In this document: positions 34,034-42,842 of the stretch, one piece after another
Layout of the letters: each line of letters starts with the position of its first letter
How positions within the stretch are numbered: position 1 is the stretch's first letter
Notes under the pieces: generated by a model
Database searches by the model: none
What the model was told of the DNA's origin: nothing
Seen by the model: the letters and a program-made list of their open reading frames with translations, nothing else
Assembly: GCF_016862435.1 (NCBI RefSeq)
Contig: NZ_BOMY01000041.1
Span: 1-64,000 of the forward strand
From: Paractinoplanes tereljensis
Lineage (GTDB): Bacteria > Actinomycetota > Actinomycetes > Mycobacteriales > Micromonosporaceae
Direction of reading: 5' to 3'
DNA length: 64,000 nt
Translations under genes and position numbers: made by a program

Positions 34034-35434
34034 GTGACGGCCATGCTGGGTTTCCTGCGCCGCCGGCGCGGCGAACGCCTGCGGCGCCGGCTCGGCGTAC
34101 GCCTGCGGTCCGCGCTCGCCGCGGCCGTCGTGGTGGCCGTCGCGTCGCTGCTGGCCGGCGGCGTGCTGCTGGTCGCCGTGCGCGGCACCCTGCTCGACAA
34201 CATCAACACCGCCGCCACCGACCGGTCCGCGCAGGTCACCGCGGCGGTCAAGGCCGGCTCCGACCTCACCACGCTGCTGCGCCCGACCGCCCGGGAGCGG
34301 ACCGTCGTCCAGGTCCTCGACGCCTCCGGCCAGGTGGAATCGGCCTCGGACGCGCTGACCGGGCAAGGCCCGATCTCCGCGCTGCGCCCGGCCGACGGCC
34401 GCCGGGTCCGGGAAAGACACCATTTGCCGGGTACGGCGGACGAACCGTTCCAGATCGTCGCGGAGGGTGTCAGCACCGCCTCGGGCACCAAGACCGTGCT
34501 GGTCGCGGAGTCGCTGGACACCGTCGACGACGGCACCGAAGCCATCCTCATCGCACTGCTGCTCGGCCTGCCGATGCTCGCGGTGGTGGTCGGGTTCGCC
34601 ACCTTCCTGTTCGTCGGGCGCACCCTGCTGCCGGTCGAGGCGATGAGCCGGCAGGCCGCCCTGATCACCTCGCGCAATCTGCACCAACGACTGCCGGTGC
34701 CGTCCGCCGACGACGAGATCGCCACGCTGGCCGCCACCATGAACACCATGCTCGACCGGATCGAGGCCGCCTCCGACGCCCAGCGCCGGTTCGTCGGCGA
34801 CGCCAGCCACGAGCTGCGCAGCCCGCTCGCCACCGTGCAGGCCAACGCCGACCTGCTCACCGGCGCCGACCTGCCGGAGCAGGCAGTCCGCTCGATCGGC
34901 CGGATCCGCACCGAGAGCGCCCGGATGGCCCGCCTGGTCGAGGATCTCCTGCTGCTCGCCCGGATGGACGACGTCGGCCTGCGCAGCCGGCAGCAGGACG
35001 TCGACCTCGACGATCTGGTCTACACCGAGCAGGAACGCCTGGCCCTGGAACACCCTTCGCTCCAGGTACGGGCGACCGTCGAACCGGTGCGCATCACCGG
35101 CGACGCCGACGCGCTGCTGCGGGTGGTGCGCAACCTGATCGACAACTCGGCCCGGCACGCCGTTTCCACCGTCACGATCAACGTCAACAGCCGCGACGGG
35201 TACGCCGAAACAGTGATCGGCAACGACGGCCCGCCGATCCCGGCCGCCGACCGGGACCGGATCTTCGACCGGTTCGTCCGCCTCGACGACAGCCGGGCCC
35301 GCTCCGGCGGCGGCACCGGTCTCGGCCTGGCCATCGCGCGCGACATCGTCGCCGCCCACGGGGGCACGCTCACCGTCGACGACCTCGATGCCGGCGCGGC
35401 CATGCGGATTCGGCTGCCGCTTCCGGTGTCGTGA
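34034..35434 (+). CDS. Sensor histidine kinase
   Basis: This 466-aa protein starts at a GTG (an ATG at 34043 is an alternative). It has two membrane helices (LAAAVVVAVASLLAGGVLLV and ILIALLLGLPMLAVVVGFAT) around an extracytoplasmic sensor of about 110 residues, then a HAMP region. The phosphoacceptor is H259 (GDASHELRSPL), and the ATPase boxes are NLIDNSARHA, RIFDRF and GGGTGLGLAIA. It is paired with the divergent OmpR-type regulator. Confidence 0.92.
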   Translation: MTAMLGFLRRRRGERLRRRLGVRLRSALAAAVVVAVASLLAGGVLLVAVRGTLLDNINTAATDRSAQVTAAVKAGSDLTTLLRPTARERTVVQVLDASGQVESASDALTGQGPISALRPADGRRVRERHHLPGTADEPFQIVAEGVSTASGTKTVLVAESLDTVDDGTEAILIALLLGLPMLAVVVGFATFLFVGRTLLPVEAMSRQAALITSRNLHQRLPVPSADDEIATLAATMNTMLDRIEAASDAQRRFVGDASHELRSPLATVQANADLLTGADLPEQAVRSIGRIRTESARMARLVEDLLLLARMDDVGLRSRQQDVDLDDLVYTEQERLALEHPSLQVRATVEPVRITGDADALLRVVRNLIDNSARHAVSTVTINVNSRDGYAETVIGNDGPPIPAADRDRIFDRFVRLDDSRARSGGGTGLGLAIARDIVAAHGGTLTVDDLDAGAAMRIRLPLPVS

Positions 35435-35484
35435 CACAGACCCGCCGTTCGGCCCGGATATCCTGGCCGAGGAGGTCAGCGACA

Positions 35485-35862
35485 GTGACGAGCAAGGACG
35501 GCAGGCGACCGCCTGGAGGCCTGGAGGCCGCGGTCATGGGAGTACTGTGGGCCGCCGACGCCCCGATCACGGCGACGGAGGTGCAACAGGAACTCGGCGG
35601 TGACCTGGCCTACAACACCGTGCAGACCATCCTGTCCCGGCTGCACGACAAGAACGCCGTCGAACGGAACCGCACCGGGCGCCGGCACTCCTACTGGCCC
35701 ACCCGGGACGCCGCCGCCGAGGCCGCGTCGCAGATGCAGGCCGCCCTGGCCGATCGACCGGACCGGCTGGCGGTGCTCCAACTGTTCGCCGCGTCCCTGG
35801 CGGACTCCGACGCCGCGCTGCTGCGCCAGGTGCTGGCCGACGGCGAACGGCCGCACCCCTAG
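35485..35862 (+). CDS. BlaI/MecI/CopY-family repressor
   Basis: The GTG at 35485 follows GAGGAGG; the product is 125 aa. The winged helix is typical of BlaI: LEAAVMGVLWAADAPITATEVQQEL, then YNTVQTILSRLHDKNAVERNRTGRRHSYWP (two motif blocks within residues 13-68). BlaI proteins are dimeric repressors recognising TACA...TGTA palindromes. Four such palindromes (CTCCTACA-N3-TGTAGGAG type) lie within 8 kb, although none lies at its own promoter. No BlaR1-type protease gene is nearby. Confidence 0.85.
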   Translation: MTSKDGRRPPGGLEAAVMGVLWAADAPITATEVQQELGGDLAYNTVQTILSRLHDKNAVERNRTGRRHSYWPTRDAAAEAASQMQAALADRPDRLAVLQLFAASLADSDAALLRQVLADGERPHP

Positions 35863-36237
35863 CTCCAGATGTCCGGCAGGCCGGCGCGGCGCTGGGCGAA
35901 GCCGGTGAGCGGCAGACCGTCGGCAGCCGGCGATAGTCCGCCGGGAACGCGGTGTACGGCTGATTCGCCGTCGCCGGCACGTTGCTGAAGTTCACCCACG
36001 GGTTGTGCCGCCACACGTAACCCTGATCGGCGCAGCCCTGCCACCCGGCCTGCGGCAGGTCCTCCGAGTAGCCGGCGAAGGTGTGGCCGGCGTCGAGCAG
36101 CTGGCGGCCGAGGTTCGGCCGGGCGCCGAGATCGTGCGGGCAGTTGTTGTCGGTGACGGGACGGCCGCGCTTACGGCGTACGCCATGGGGCTGGAACCGA
36201 TCACGGCGACCACCGCGGCAGCAAGCAACGCTCGCAT
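35859..36237 (-). pseudogene. Remnant of a secreted phosphoesterase (acid phosphatase-like)
   Basis: An intact signal peptide (MRALLAAAVVAVIGSSPMAYA) starts at 36237. The following coding sequence is in another frame: NNCPHDLGARPNLGRQLLDAG, then TFAGYSEDLPQAG, then HNPWVNFSNVPATANQPYTAFP. This matches the middle of PF04185-type phosphoesterases as I remember them. The catalytic N-terminal part is missing and the C-terminus shifts frame again before a stop at 35859. A large internal deletion plus frameshifts is the simplest reading. A perfect TACA/TGTA palindrome stands upstream. Confidence 0.65.
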
Positions 36238-36253
36238 TTTTGTCTCCCTCTGT

Positions 36254-36286
36254 CCGGTTACTCCTACATCTTGTAGGAGTAACCGG
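36254..36286. promoter_or_regulatory. 33-bp perfect palindrome (operator copy 1)
   Basis: CCGGTTACTCCTACA (36254-36268) and its exact complement (36272-36286) flank TCT. The core CTCCTACA-N3-TGTAGGAG recurs at three other sites. It lies 2 bp after the DedA stop and 17 bp before the phosphoesterase remnant, so it may also act as a DedA terminator. Confidence 0.65.
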
Positions 36287-36288
36287 AT

Positions 36289-36915
36289 TCAGTCGCGGGA
36301 GAAACGCCGGGAGCGCAGCAGTTCCACGCCGATCGGGATCACCGACAGGACCACGATGCCGATCAGGATGAACTCGATGTTCGACTTCACGAACGCGATC
36401 TGGCCGAGGAAGTAGCCGAGGACCGTCACGCCACTGCCCCAGAGGGTGCCGCCGATCAGGTTGTAGATCAGGAACGTGCGGTAGTGCATGTGGCTCGCCC
36501 CGGCCACGATCGGGGTGAACGTCCGCACGATCGGCACGAACCGGGCCAGCACGATCGAGCGGGCGCCGTACTTGGCGAAGAACTCCCGGGCCTTCGTGAG
36601 GTTCTCCTGTTTGAACAGGCGCGAGTCGGGGCGGCGGAACAACGCCGGCCCGAACCGGCGCCCGAAGAAGTAGCCGAACTGGTCCCCGGCCACCGCGGCC
36701 ACCGACACCAGCAGGCACATCAGCCACAGCGGCTGGTGCAGGTAGGTGCCGTCGGCCACCAGCAGCCCGGCCGTGAACAACAGCGAGTCACCCGGCAGGA
36801 AGAAGCCGATCAGCAGGCCGGACTCGGCGAAGACGATGGCGAGGATGCCGATCAGGCCGAACGTCGAGATCAGCCGCTCCGGGTCGAGAAACGACGGGCC
36901 CAGCGCGGACGTCAT
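36289..36915 (-). CDS. DedA-family membrane protein
   Basis: The ATG at 36915 has GAGAGGA 11 bases upstream (an ATG at 36936 and a GTG at 36942 are alternatives), giving 208 aa. DedA/SNARE-associated features are FAESGLLIGFFLPGDSLLF and RFVPIVRTFTPIVAGASHM, with about five membrane helices. DedA proteins flip lipids (for example undecaprenyl phosphate carriers or phospholipids) and affect envelope homeostasis. An operator copy lies about 60 bp upstream, so it is probably repressed by the BlaI or PadR protein. Confidence 0.9.
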   Translation of the reverse strand: MTSALGPSFLDPERLISTFGLIGILAIVFAESGLLIGFFLPGDSLLFTAGLLVADGTYLHQPLWLMCLLVSVAAVAGDQFGYFFGRRFGPALFRRPDSRLFKQENLTKAREFFAKYGARSIVLARFVPIVRTFTPIVAGASHMHYRTFLIYNLIGGTLWGSGVTVLGYFLGQIAFVKSNIEFILIGIVVLSVIPIGVELLRSRRFSRD

Positions 36916-36974
36916 CAAAAGGGAATTCCTCTCCATCGGCACCGCGGCTCACATGCCCGGCCTGAGGGCACGTA

Positions 36975-37027
36975 AACCTACATGCTGTAGGAGAGTACTT
37001 GACAAGCTCCTACATTCTGTAGGAGCT
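36975..37027. promoter_or_regulatory. Two operator palindromes between DedA and FTR1 genes (copies 2 and 3)
   Basis: CCTACA-TGC-TGTAGG (36977-36991) and AGCTCCTACA-TTC-TGTAGGAGCT (37005-37027, perfect 10-bp arms) lie in the divergent promoter region. TTGACA at 36999-37004 points towards the FTR1 gene. Binding here would control both genes. Confidence 0.65.
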
Positions 37028-37070
37028 TCACCGAAGTCAGGCAAGCCTCACCAACTTCGGGAGTACGCAC

Positions 37071-37904
37071 GTGGGCGGCGCCTTCTTCGCCAGTTATCTC
37101 ATCGGGCTTCGCGACGGACTCGAGGCGGCGCTCGTCGTCTCGATCCTGGTCACCGTGCTCGCCCGGGCCGGCCGCGGGGACGGACTGCTGCCACTGTGGG
37201 CCGGGGTCGCCGCCGCTGTCGTGTGCGCCGCGGCGCTCGGGGTGGTGCTCACCTACGTGGCGACGTCACTGCTGTCCGGCGTACGCCTCGAATTGTTCGA
37301 AGCCGTCACGTCGCTGATCGCCGTCACCATGGTCACCTGGATGATCTTTTGGATGCGCAGCAGCGCGCGCACCATCAAATCCGAGATGACCGGAAAGCTC
37401 ACCACGGCCCTCGGGCTGGGTAGGGCGGCGGTGGCCGGCCTGGCCTTCATCGCGGTGATCCGCGAGGGCGTCGAGATGGTCCTGCTGGTCTTCGCGGCCG
37501 CGCAGGCCGCCAGCGAGACCGTGGCGCCGCTGCTCGGCATGATCGCCGGGGTGGTGACCGCGGTGCTGCTCGGCTGGCTGATGTACGCGGCGGTGGCCCG
37601 GGTCAACCTCGGCCGGCTGTTCACCTGGACCGGCGCCCTGCTGGTGCTGGTCGCGGCCGGGATCATCAAGTACGCCGTGCACGGCTTCCAGGTGGCCGGC
37701 CTGCTGCCCGGCTCGACCACCGTCGCCTACGACATGTCCGGCGTCATCGAGCCCACCTCCTGGTACGGCACCCTGCTGGCCGCGACGATCAACATCACGG
37801 CCTCGGCCACCGTCCTGGAGGTCACCGCCTGGCTGGCGTACGCCGCCATTGTCCTGGTCCTGTTCTTCCGGCCCGCACCGAAACGCACCCCGGCTACCGC
37901 CTGA
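37071..37904 (+). CDS. FTR1/EfeU-type iron permease
   Basis: This 277-aa protein starts at a GTG (37071) behind GGGAG. It has about seven membrane helices. The two iron-binding motifs of the family are present as RDGLE (residues 14-18, a variant of REGLE) and REGVE in the middle. EfeU-type permeases import iron together with EfeO and EfeB. Here only a truncated EfeO-like gene is nearby and no EfeB, so the system looks incomplete. Operator copy 3 lies 44 bp upstream. Confidence 0.87.
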   Translation: MGGAFFASYLIGLRDGLEAALVVSILVTVLARAGRGDGLLPLWAGVAAAVVCAAALGVVLTYVATSLLSGVRLELFEAVTSLIAVTMVTWMIFWMRSSARTIKSEMTGKLTTALGLGRAAVAGLAFIAVIREGVEMVLLVFAAAQAASETVAPLLGMIAGVVTAVLLGWLMYAAVARVNLGRLFTWTGALLVLVAAGIIKYAVHGFQVAGLLPGSTTVAYDMSGVIEPTSWYGTLLAATINITASATVLEVTAWLAYAAIVLVLFFRPAPKRTPATA

Positions 37905-37944
37905 CCTCGCTCAACCGCCCGGCGGCGCGACCGATACGGGGGTC

Positions 37945-38568
37945 ATGCGTGCCCACCATGCCCTGCTCGGCCTCGCCGCCGTCGCGACCCTGAGCGGTTG
38001 CGCGACCGCCGCCACGACCACCACGACGGCGACCGCCGCGCCCGCCGCGTCGGTGAGCGGGTCGCCCAGCCCGGCCCGGGTGATCACGATCGCGATCCCC
38101 AAGGCCACCTCGGCCGCGCCCGCCCTCACGAACACCGGCACGTCCTGGATGCCGATCCTGACCTCGCTGTCCGCGTACGGGCAGTGGCTGCTGGCCAACC
38201 CCAACCCGGCCCTGGTCAGCAACATCGCCACCCCCGGGTGCGCGGTCGCGAACCTGCTCACCCAGCAGATCAACGGGCTGCTGAGCAGCAACGCGTACGT
38301 CCGGACGTCGCCGGCCGTGTTCACCAGCGTGCTCGGCCCCTCGCCCGCGCCCGGCCCGCAGGCGGTGATGGACGTGATCGCCTCCCGGCCGGCCGAGCCG
38401 GTGCTCAGCCGCACGGGCGCGAAGGTCATCAGCACGTTCAACGCCTACCCGCAGTCGACGCTCCAGGTCACCCTCGACCTGGGCGCCGACAAGCGGTGGC
38501 GGTTCTGCTCGGTGCAGGCGGCCACCGACGAGGGCTCGACCGACGACCCCTCGGTGCCGCTGATCTAA
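37945..38568 (+). CDS. Putative lipoprotein (207 aa)
   Basis: The ATG at 37945 gives MRAHHALLGLAAVATLSGC, a signal peptide ending in a lipobox with the modified Cys at residue 19. A Thr/Ala/Ser/Pro-rich linker is followed by a mature domain with two cysteines (ATPGCAVANL, RWRFCSVQ) that could form a disulfide. I do not recognise the family. It lies 40 bp after the FTR1 gene and is probably co-transcribed. Confidence 0.65.
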   Translation: MRAHHALLGLAAVATLSGCATAATTTTTATAAPAASVSGSPSPARVITIAIPKATSAAPALTNTGTSWMPILTSLSAYGQWLLANPNPALVSNIATPGCAVANLLTQQINGLLSSNAYVRTSPAVFTSVLGPSPAPGPQAVMDVIASRPAEPVLSRTGAKVISTFNAYPQSTLQVTLDLGADKRWRFCSVQAATDEGSTDDPSVPLI

Positions 38569-38605
38569 CGGGCGACCACGCCGGTTTAGCGGGCGACCAC
38601 GCCGG
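38569..38605. repeat. Short direct repeat between convergent genes
   Basis: CGGGCGACCACGCCGG occurs at 38569-38584 and 38590-38605, a 21-bp offset duplication spanning the stop codon of the EfeO-like fragment. Confidence 0.6.
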
Positions 38606-39296
38606 CGACCCTGCTGATCGGCTCGGACACCGCGTTGATCACGTCGGACAGTTCCTTCAGGTCGGCCTTCGACAGGTCGGTGTGCAGGCGGTAGCCGTCG
38701 CCGGCGCGGTGTTTGGCCAGGGCCGCGTCGACCGCCGTGAAGCCGGTGTCGATCTGCTTCACCAGGTCGGGGGCGCGTTCCTGGAGGACCGGGCGCAGCG
38801 CGGCGATCGCCGCCTTCGAACCCTCGACGTTGGCCGCGAAGTCCCACAGGTCGGTGTGCGAGTAGCGGTCCTCCTCGCCGGTGATCTTGCCGGTGGCCAC
38901 CTCGTCGAGCAGCGACTTGGCCCCGTCGGCCAGGTTGAGCGGGGACAGCGTCGCGGTGTCGGCCCTGGTGGCGATCTCGGCGACGTCGGCGACGAGGCGG
39001 TCGGCGATCGGGCCGTCCTTCGCGACGTCCTTGGTGGACCAGAGGTCGCGTTCGAGGCGGTGGTAGCCGGTGAACTCGGCACCGGGCTCGACCGCGTCCT
39101 CGCGGCCGTCGATCTTCGGGTCGAGGTCACCGAAGATCGACGCGACCGGTTCGATCCGCTCCCAGTAGGTGCGGGCCACCGGGTAGAGCGCCTTGGCCTT
39201 GGCGAGGTCGCCGGCCTTGACCGCGGCGGCGAACTCGCCGGTCTTCTGCCGCAGGCCGGCGCTCTCGGTGCTTACGAATCTCTTATCCGGGCACCG
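38586..39296 (-). pseudogene. N-terminally truncated EfeO/imelysin-like gene
   Basis: The frame is open from 39296 but has no start codon before residues clearly homologous to the family (LRQKTGEFAAAVKAGDLAKAKALY, motif about 39270-39200). Family blocks are ARTYWERIEPVASIFGDLDP, KIDGRED, EFTGYHRLERDLW. The signal peptide and N-terminal cupredoxin-type part of a normal EfeO (about 375-440 aa) are absent. A GTG at 39179 could give a 197-aa product, but without export. It is probably non-functional, beside an intact FTR1 permease. Confidence 0.65.
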
Positions 39297-39369
39297 TCAC
39301 CGCACTTAGGAACCGGGCGCAGGCTGATTCCCGCCGACCGGGCAATGACCGGTACGAGAGGGTAGGTCC

Positions 39370-40056
39370 ATGCGAGTACTGGTGGTTGACGACGACACCG
39401 CGGTCCGTGATTCGCTCGCGCGCACGCTGCGCTTCGAGGGACACGACGTCGAGACGGCGGCCGACGGCGGCGCGGCGCTGGAGGCCGTGCGCGGCAACCC
39501 GCCCGACGCGGTGATCCTCGACGTCAGCATGCCGGTGCTGGACGGGCTGGAGACCTGCCGGCGGCTGCGCGCCGACGGCATCCTCGTGCCGGTCCTGATG
39601 CTCACCGCCCGCGACGGCGTCGGCGACCGGGTCTCCGGCCTGGACGCCGGAGCCGACGACTACCTGGTCAAACCGTTCGCCCTGCAGGAGCTCCTGGCCC
39701 GGCTGCGGGCGTTGCTGCGCCGTTCGCTGATCACCGCGGCGCCCGCACCCGACCTGCTCAGCTACGCCGACCTGCGGCTGGACCCGAACACCCGGGAGGT
39801 CTGGCGCGGTTCCCGGCCGCTGCGCCTGACCCGCACCGAGTTCGGCATCCTCGAAGCGTTCCTGCGGCACCCGAAGCAGGCGCTCACCCGGACCGTGCTG
39901 TTCGAGCAGGTCTGGGGCTACGACTTCGGCGAGGACTCCAACAGCATCGCGGTGTACCTCGGCTACCTGCGCCGCAAGCTGGAGGCCGAGGGCGAGCCGC
40001 GACTGCTGCACACCGTGCGCGGCGTCGGTTTCGTGCTGCGCGAGGAGCCGTGGTGA
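39370..40056 (+). CDS. OmpR/PhoB-type response regulator (MprA-like)
   Basis: This 228-aa protein has DDD at residues 7-9, phosphorylated Asp51 (VILDVSMPVLDG), MLTAR and LVKPF in the receiver domain. The C-terminal winged helix has LTRTEFGILEAFLRHPKQALTR, YLGYLRRKLE and HTVRGVGFVLR. The order regulator then kinase, with a 4-bp overlap, resembles MprAB/TcrXY-type systems of actinobacteria that respond to envelope stress. Confidence 0.92.
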   Translation: MRVLVVDDDTAVRDSLARTLRFEGHDVETAADGGAALEAVRGNPPDAVILDVSMPVLDGLETCRRLRADGILVPVLMLTARDGVGDRVSGLDAGADDYLVKPFALQELLARLRALLRRSLITAAPAPDLLSYADLRLDPNTREVWRGSRPLRLTRTEFGILEAFLRHPKQALTRTVLFEQVWGYDFGEDSNSIAVYLGYLRRKLEAEGEPRLLHTVRGVGFVLREEPW

Positions 40057-41453
40057 GTGCCTGGTGGCGCCGGCGGACCCTGCACAGCCGGGTGGCGCTG
40101 CTGGTCACCGCCGCGGTCTCGGCCGCGCTGGTCGCCCTGTCGGTCGGCGCCTGGCTCGCGGTGGCCGAGATCCAGCACCATCAGACCCAGTCGCAGCTGA
40201 CCGCGGACGCCAGCGCGATCGCCGCCCAGCCCGACCAGTGGCTGTCCGCCGGTGGCACCCTCCCCGACCCCGGGCAGGGTCACGGCGACGGGCACGGACC
40301 GCATCAGCTCGGCCCGCGATGGCAGATCCTCGACCGCACCGGCGCGGTCATCAGCGACACCAGCACTCCCCTGCCGGTCACCGCCCGCGCCCGCCAGATC
40401 GCGGCCGGCGGCAAGCGCTCCGCCGAGGAGAAGGTCGGTGATTACCTGATGCTCACCGTGCCGGCCACCGGCGGTGGCGCCGTTCAGGTCGCGATCAGCC
40501 AGGAACAGGACGACGACGTACTGCAGCTCTTCGGCGCGCTGCTCGCGGCCGGCTGCCTGCTCGGCGCGGCCGGTGCGGCCCTGCTCGGCCGGCTGGTCGC
40601 CCGGTCCGGGCTGGCCCCGGTGCAGCAGCTGACGGCGGCGGTGGAGAACGTCACCGTCACCATGGACCTCGAACAACACCTGGCCGTCGAGGGCACCGAC
40701 GAGGTCGCCCGGCTCGGCACCAGCGTCAACACCCTCCTCGAGGCCATCGATGCCGCGCGGCAGGCCCAGCGGACCCTGATCGAGGACGCCAGTCACGAGC
40801 TGCGCACGCCGCTCACCAGCATCCGCACCAACATCGAGCTGCTGCTGACCGTCGAACGCAACCCGGACCTCGCCCATCGACTGCCGCCCGAGGAACGCGA
40901 GAACCTGCTCGCGGACCTCGACGCCCAGATCCGCGAACTGGCCACCCTGACCACCGAACTGGTCGAGCTGGCCCGGGCCGAATCCACCCGGGAGGACCCC
41001 GAGGAGGTGGACCTGGCGGAGGTGACCGAGGCGGCGATCAACCGGGTACGGATGCGCGCGCCCGGCCTGACCTTCGACGCCGACCTGCACCCGAGCACCG
41101 TGCACGGCCGCCCCGGCGAACTGGAACGCATGATCGTCAATGTGCTCGACAACGCCGCCAAGTTCAGTCCGCCGGCCACGACCGTACACATCAGGTTGTC
41201 GGCCGGCGACGACAGCGGAACCTGCACGCTCACCGTGGCCGACCGCGGCCCGGGCATCGATGCGGCCGATCGGCCGCATGTCTTCGGGCGCTTCTATCGC
41301 GCGACCGCGGCCCGTTCCATGCCCGGCTCCGGACTCGGCCTCGCCATCGTGGCGCAGACCGCCGCCCAGCACGGCGGCACCGTCACAGCCGAACCCAACA
41401 CCCCGAACGGAACCGTCGTCACGATCCGGCTGCCGCGGCCGGCCTACCGGTGA
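40053..41453 (+). CDS. Sensor histidine kinase (MprB-like)
   Basis: The GTG at 40053 overlaps the regulator's stop (GTGA) and follows GAGGAG; the product is 466 aa. Two membrane helices (VALLVTAAVSAALVALSVGAWLA and LLAAGCLLGAAGAALLG) enclose a sensor region with a His/Gly/Asp-rich loop (GQGHGDGHGPHQLG) that might bind a metal. H248 is the phosphoacceptor (DASHELRTPL). ATPase boxes are VLDNAAKFS, DRGPGI, RFYR and GSGLGLAIV. Confidence 0.92.
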   Translation: MSAWWRRRTLHSRVALLVTAAVSAALVALSVGAWLAVAEIQHHQTQSQLTADASAIAAQPDQWLSAGGTLPDPGQGHGDGHGPHQLGPRWQILDRTGAVISDTSTPLPVTARARQIAAGGKRSAEEKVGDYLMLTVPATGGGAVQVAISQEQDDDVLQLFGALLAAGCLLGAAGAALLGRLVARSGLAPVQQLTAAVENVTVTMDLEQHLAVEGTDEVARLGTSVNTLLEAIDAARQAQRTLIEDASHELRTPLTSIRTNIELLLTVERNPDLAHRLPPEERENLLADLDAQIRELATLTTELVELARAESTREDPEEVDLAEVTEAAINRVRMRAPGLTFDADLHPSTVHGRPGELERMIVNVLDNAAKFSPPATTVHIRLSAGDDSGTCTLTVADRGPGIDAADRPHVFGRFYRATAARSMPGSGLGLAIVAQTAAQHGGTVTAEPNTPNGTVVTIRLPRPAYR

Positions 41454-41548
41454 CACCGTTTGCGGTGCTGGTGGGCAAACGGTGTGAAGACCCCGAAAGT
41501 GGTCTTCAGCCAGATTTCAGGATCACCACCTCATCGTGGTGATCCTGA
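41453..41548. other. Three consecutive perfect stem-loops
   Basis: Hairpin 1: ACACCGTTTGC (41453-41463) with GCAAACGGTGT (41475-41485). Hairpin 2: GAAGACC (41486-41492) with GGTCTTC (41501-41507). Hairpin 3: TCAGGATCACCAC (41517-41529) with GTGGTGATCCTGA (41536-41548). They fill the space between the kinase stop and the membrane protein gene at 41589. They could be tandem terminators, operator sites, or a structured leader RNA. Confidence 0.6.
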
Positions 41549-41588
41549 AGGCCGCCGCCGGCGGCCCGGGTCACTGACAGGAGACACG

Positions 41589-42800
41589 ATGGGGTACGCC
41601 CGCGGCTGGCTCACCAAGGTTCCGGCGATCACCGCCACCTTCTGGGTCATCAAGGTGTTGTCGACGACGGTGGGCGAAACCTTCGCCGACTACCTGACGG
41701 TGAACGTGGGCCTCGGCCCGCTGGTCACCGACGCCGTGATGATCACGGTGCTGGCCGTCGCGCTCTTCATCCAGCTCAGGACTCGTCGCTACACCCCGTG
41801 GATCTACTGGCTGTGCGTGGTGCTGGTCAGCATCGTCGGCACCCAGATCACCGACTTCCTCACCGACACCCTGGGTGTCAGCCTGTACGTGAGCACCACG
41901 CTCTTCGCGGTCGTCCTCGCCGTGGTGTTCTTCGCCTGGTACCGCCAGGAGGGCACCCTCGCGATCGCCTCGATCGACACGCGGCGGCGTGAGGCCTTCT
42001 ACTGGGGCGCGATCCTCACCACGTTCGCGCTCGGCACCGCCGCCGGTGACCTGGCCACCGAAGCGCTCAGCCTCGGCTTCCGGAACGGCACACTGATCTT
42101 CGCCGGGCTCATCCTGCTCACCTGGATCGCCCAGCGCGCCGGGGCCGGCCTGGTGCTGACCTTCTGGATCGCGTACGTCCTGACCCGCCCGCTCGGCGCC
42201 TCCCTGGGCGACCTGCTCACCCAGTCCACGGACTTCGGCGGCCTCAACCTCGGCGCCAGCACCACCAGCCTGCTGTTCTTCGGCGTCATCCTGATCCTGG
42301 TCGCCCGCGAGCAGATCCTGGCCAACCGGCACGGAGTGGCCGTCAAGGGCGACGGCCCGCTCGGCGGACGCCGCGCCGACTACTCCTGGGCGGCCGCCGG
42401 AGCGCTGGCGATCGCACTCGCCGGGGTGGGCCTGAGCACGCTGCACAGCACCCCGGCCGGCACCGCGGTCACCGCCGCCGACCGCACCACCGTCAAGCAG
42501 GCGCACCCCGCCACCCAGCTGGGCGATCTGACCAAGTTCGCCACCATCACCGCCGACCTGCAGTCCAAGGTCGCCGCCAACGACCTGGCCGGCGGCAAGA
42601 CCCGGGTCAAGGACCTGGAGGTCAGCTGGGACGACGCCGAGGCCGGCCTGAAGCCGCGCGACTCCGCCAAGTGGCATGTGCTCGACGGCGAGATCGACGC
42701 GGTGCTGACCTCGCTGCGGGCCGCAAACCCCAGCCAGGCCGACTGCGCCGGCAGCCTGACCGCACTCACCACGACCCTGAACCAGTACGACGGCGTCTGA
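41589..42800 (+). CDS. Integral membrane protein, COG4705-like, with C-terminal extension
   Basis: The ATG at 41589 follows AGGAGA; the product is 403 aa. About eight helices form two similar halves; each half resembles the 134-aa protein at 32.7 kb. After another helix (AAGALAIALAGVGLSTL), a 100-residue extracytoplasmic domain (LGDLTKFATITADLQSKVAANDLAGGKTRVKDLE, positions about 300-335) resembles helical segments of EfeO/imelysin-like or metal-tolerance proteins. Function is unknown. Co-orientation with the two-component genes suggests it is a target or sensor partner. Confidence 0.75.
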   Translation: MGYARGWLTKVPAITATFWVIKVLSTTVGETFADYLTVNVGLGPLVTDAVMITVLAVALFIQLRTRRYTPWIYWLCVVLVSIVGTQITDFLTDTLGVSLYVSTTLFAVVLAVVFFAWYRQEGTLAIASIDTRRREAFYWGAILTTFALGTAAGDLATEALSLGFRNGTLIFAGLILLTWIAQRAGAGLVLTFWIAYVLTRPLGASLGDLLTQSTDFGGLNLGASTTSLLFFGVILILVAREQILANRHGVAVKGDGPLGGRRADYSWAAAGALAIALAGVGLSTLHSTPAGTAVTAADRTTVKQAHPATQLGDLTKFATITADLQSKVAANDLAGGKTRVKDLEVSWDDAEAGLKPRDSAKWHVLDGEIDAVLTSLRAANPSQADCAGSLTALTTTLNQYDGV

Positions 42801-42842
42801 CCGCTGGTGTCGCGCGGGGCTGAAGGCAGGCTGAAGAAACGT

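Noticed and set aside
41460..41588. N-terminal extension of the 403-aa membrane protein
   Set aside because: The extension would be translated through the three hairpins; the ATG at 41589 has AGGAGA and matches the start of the paralogue.
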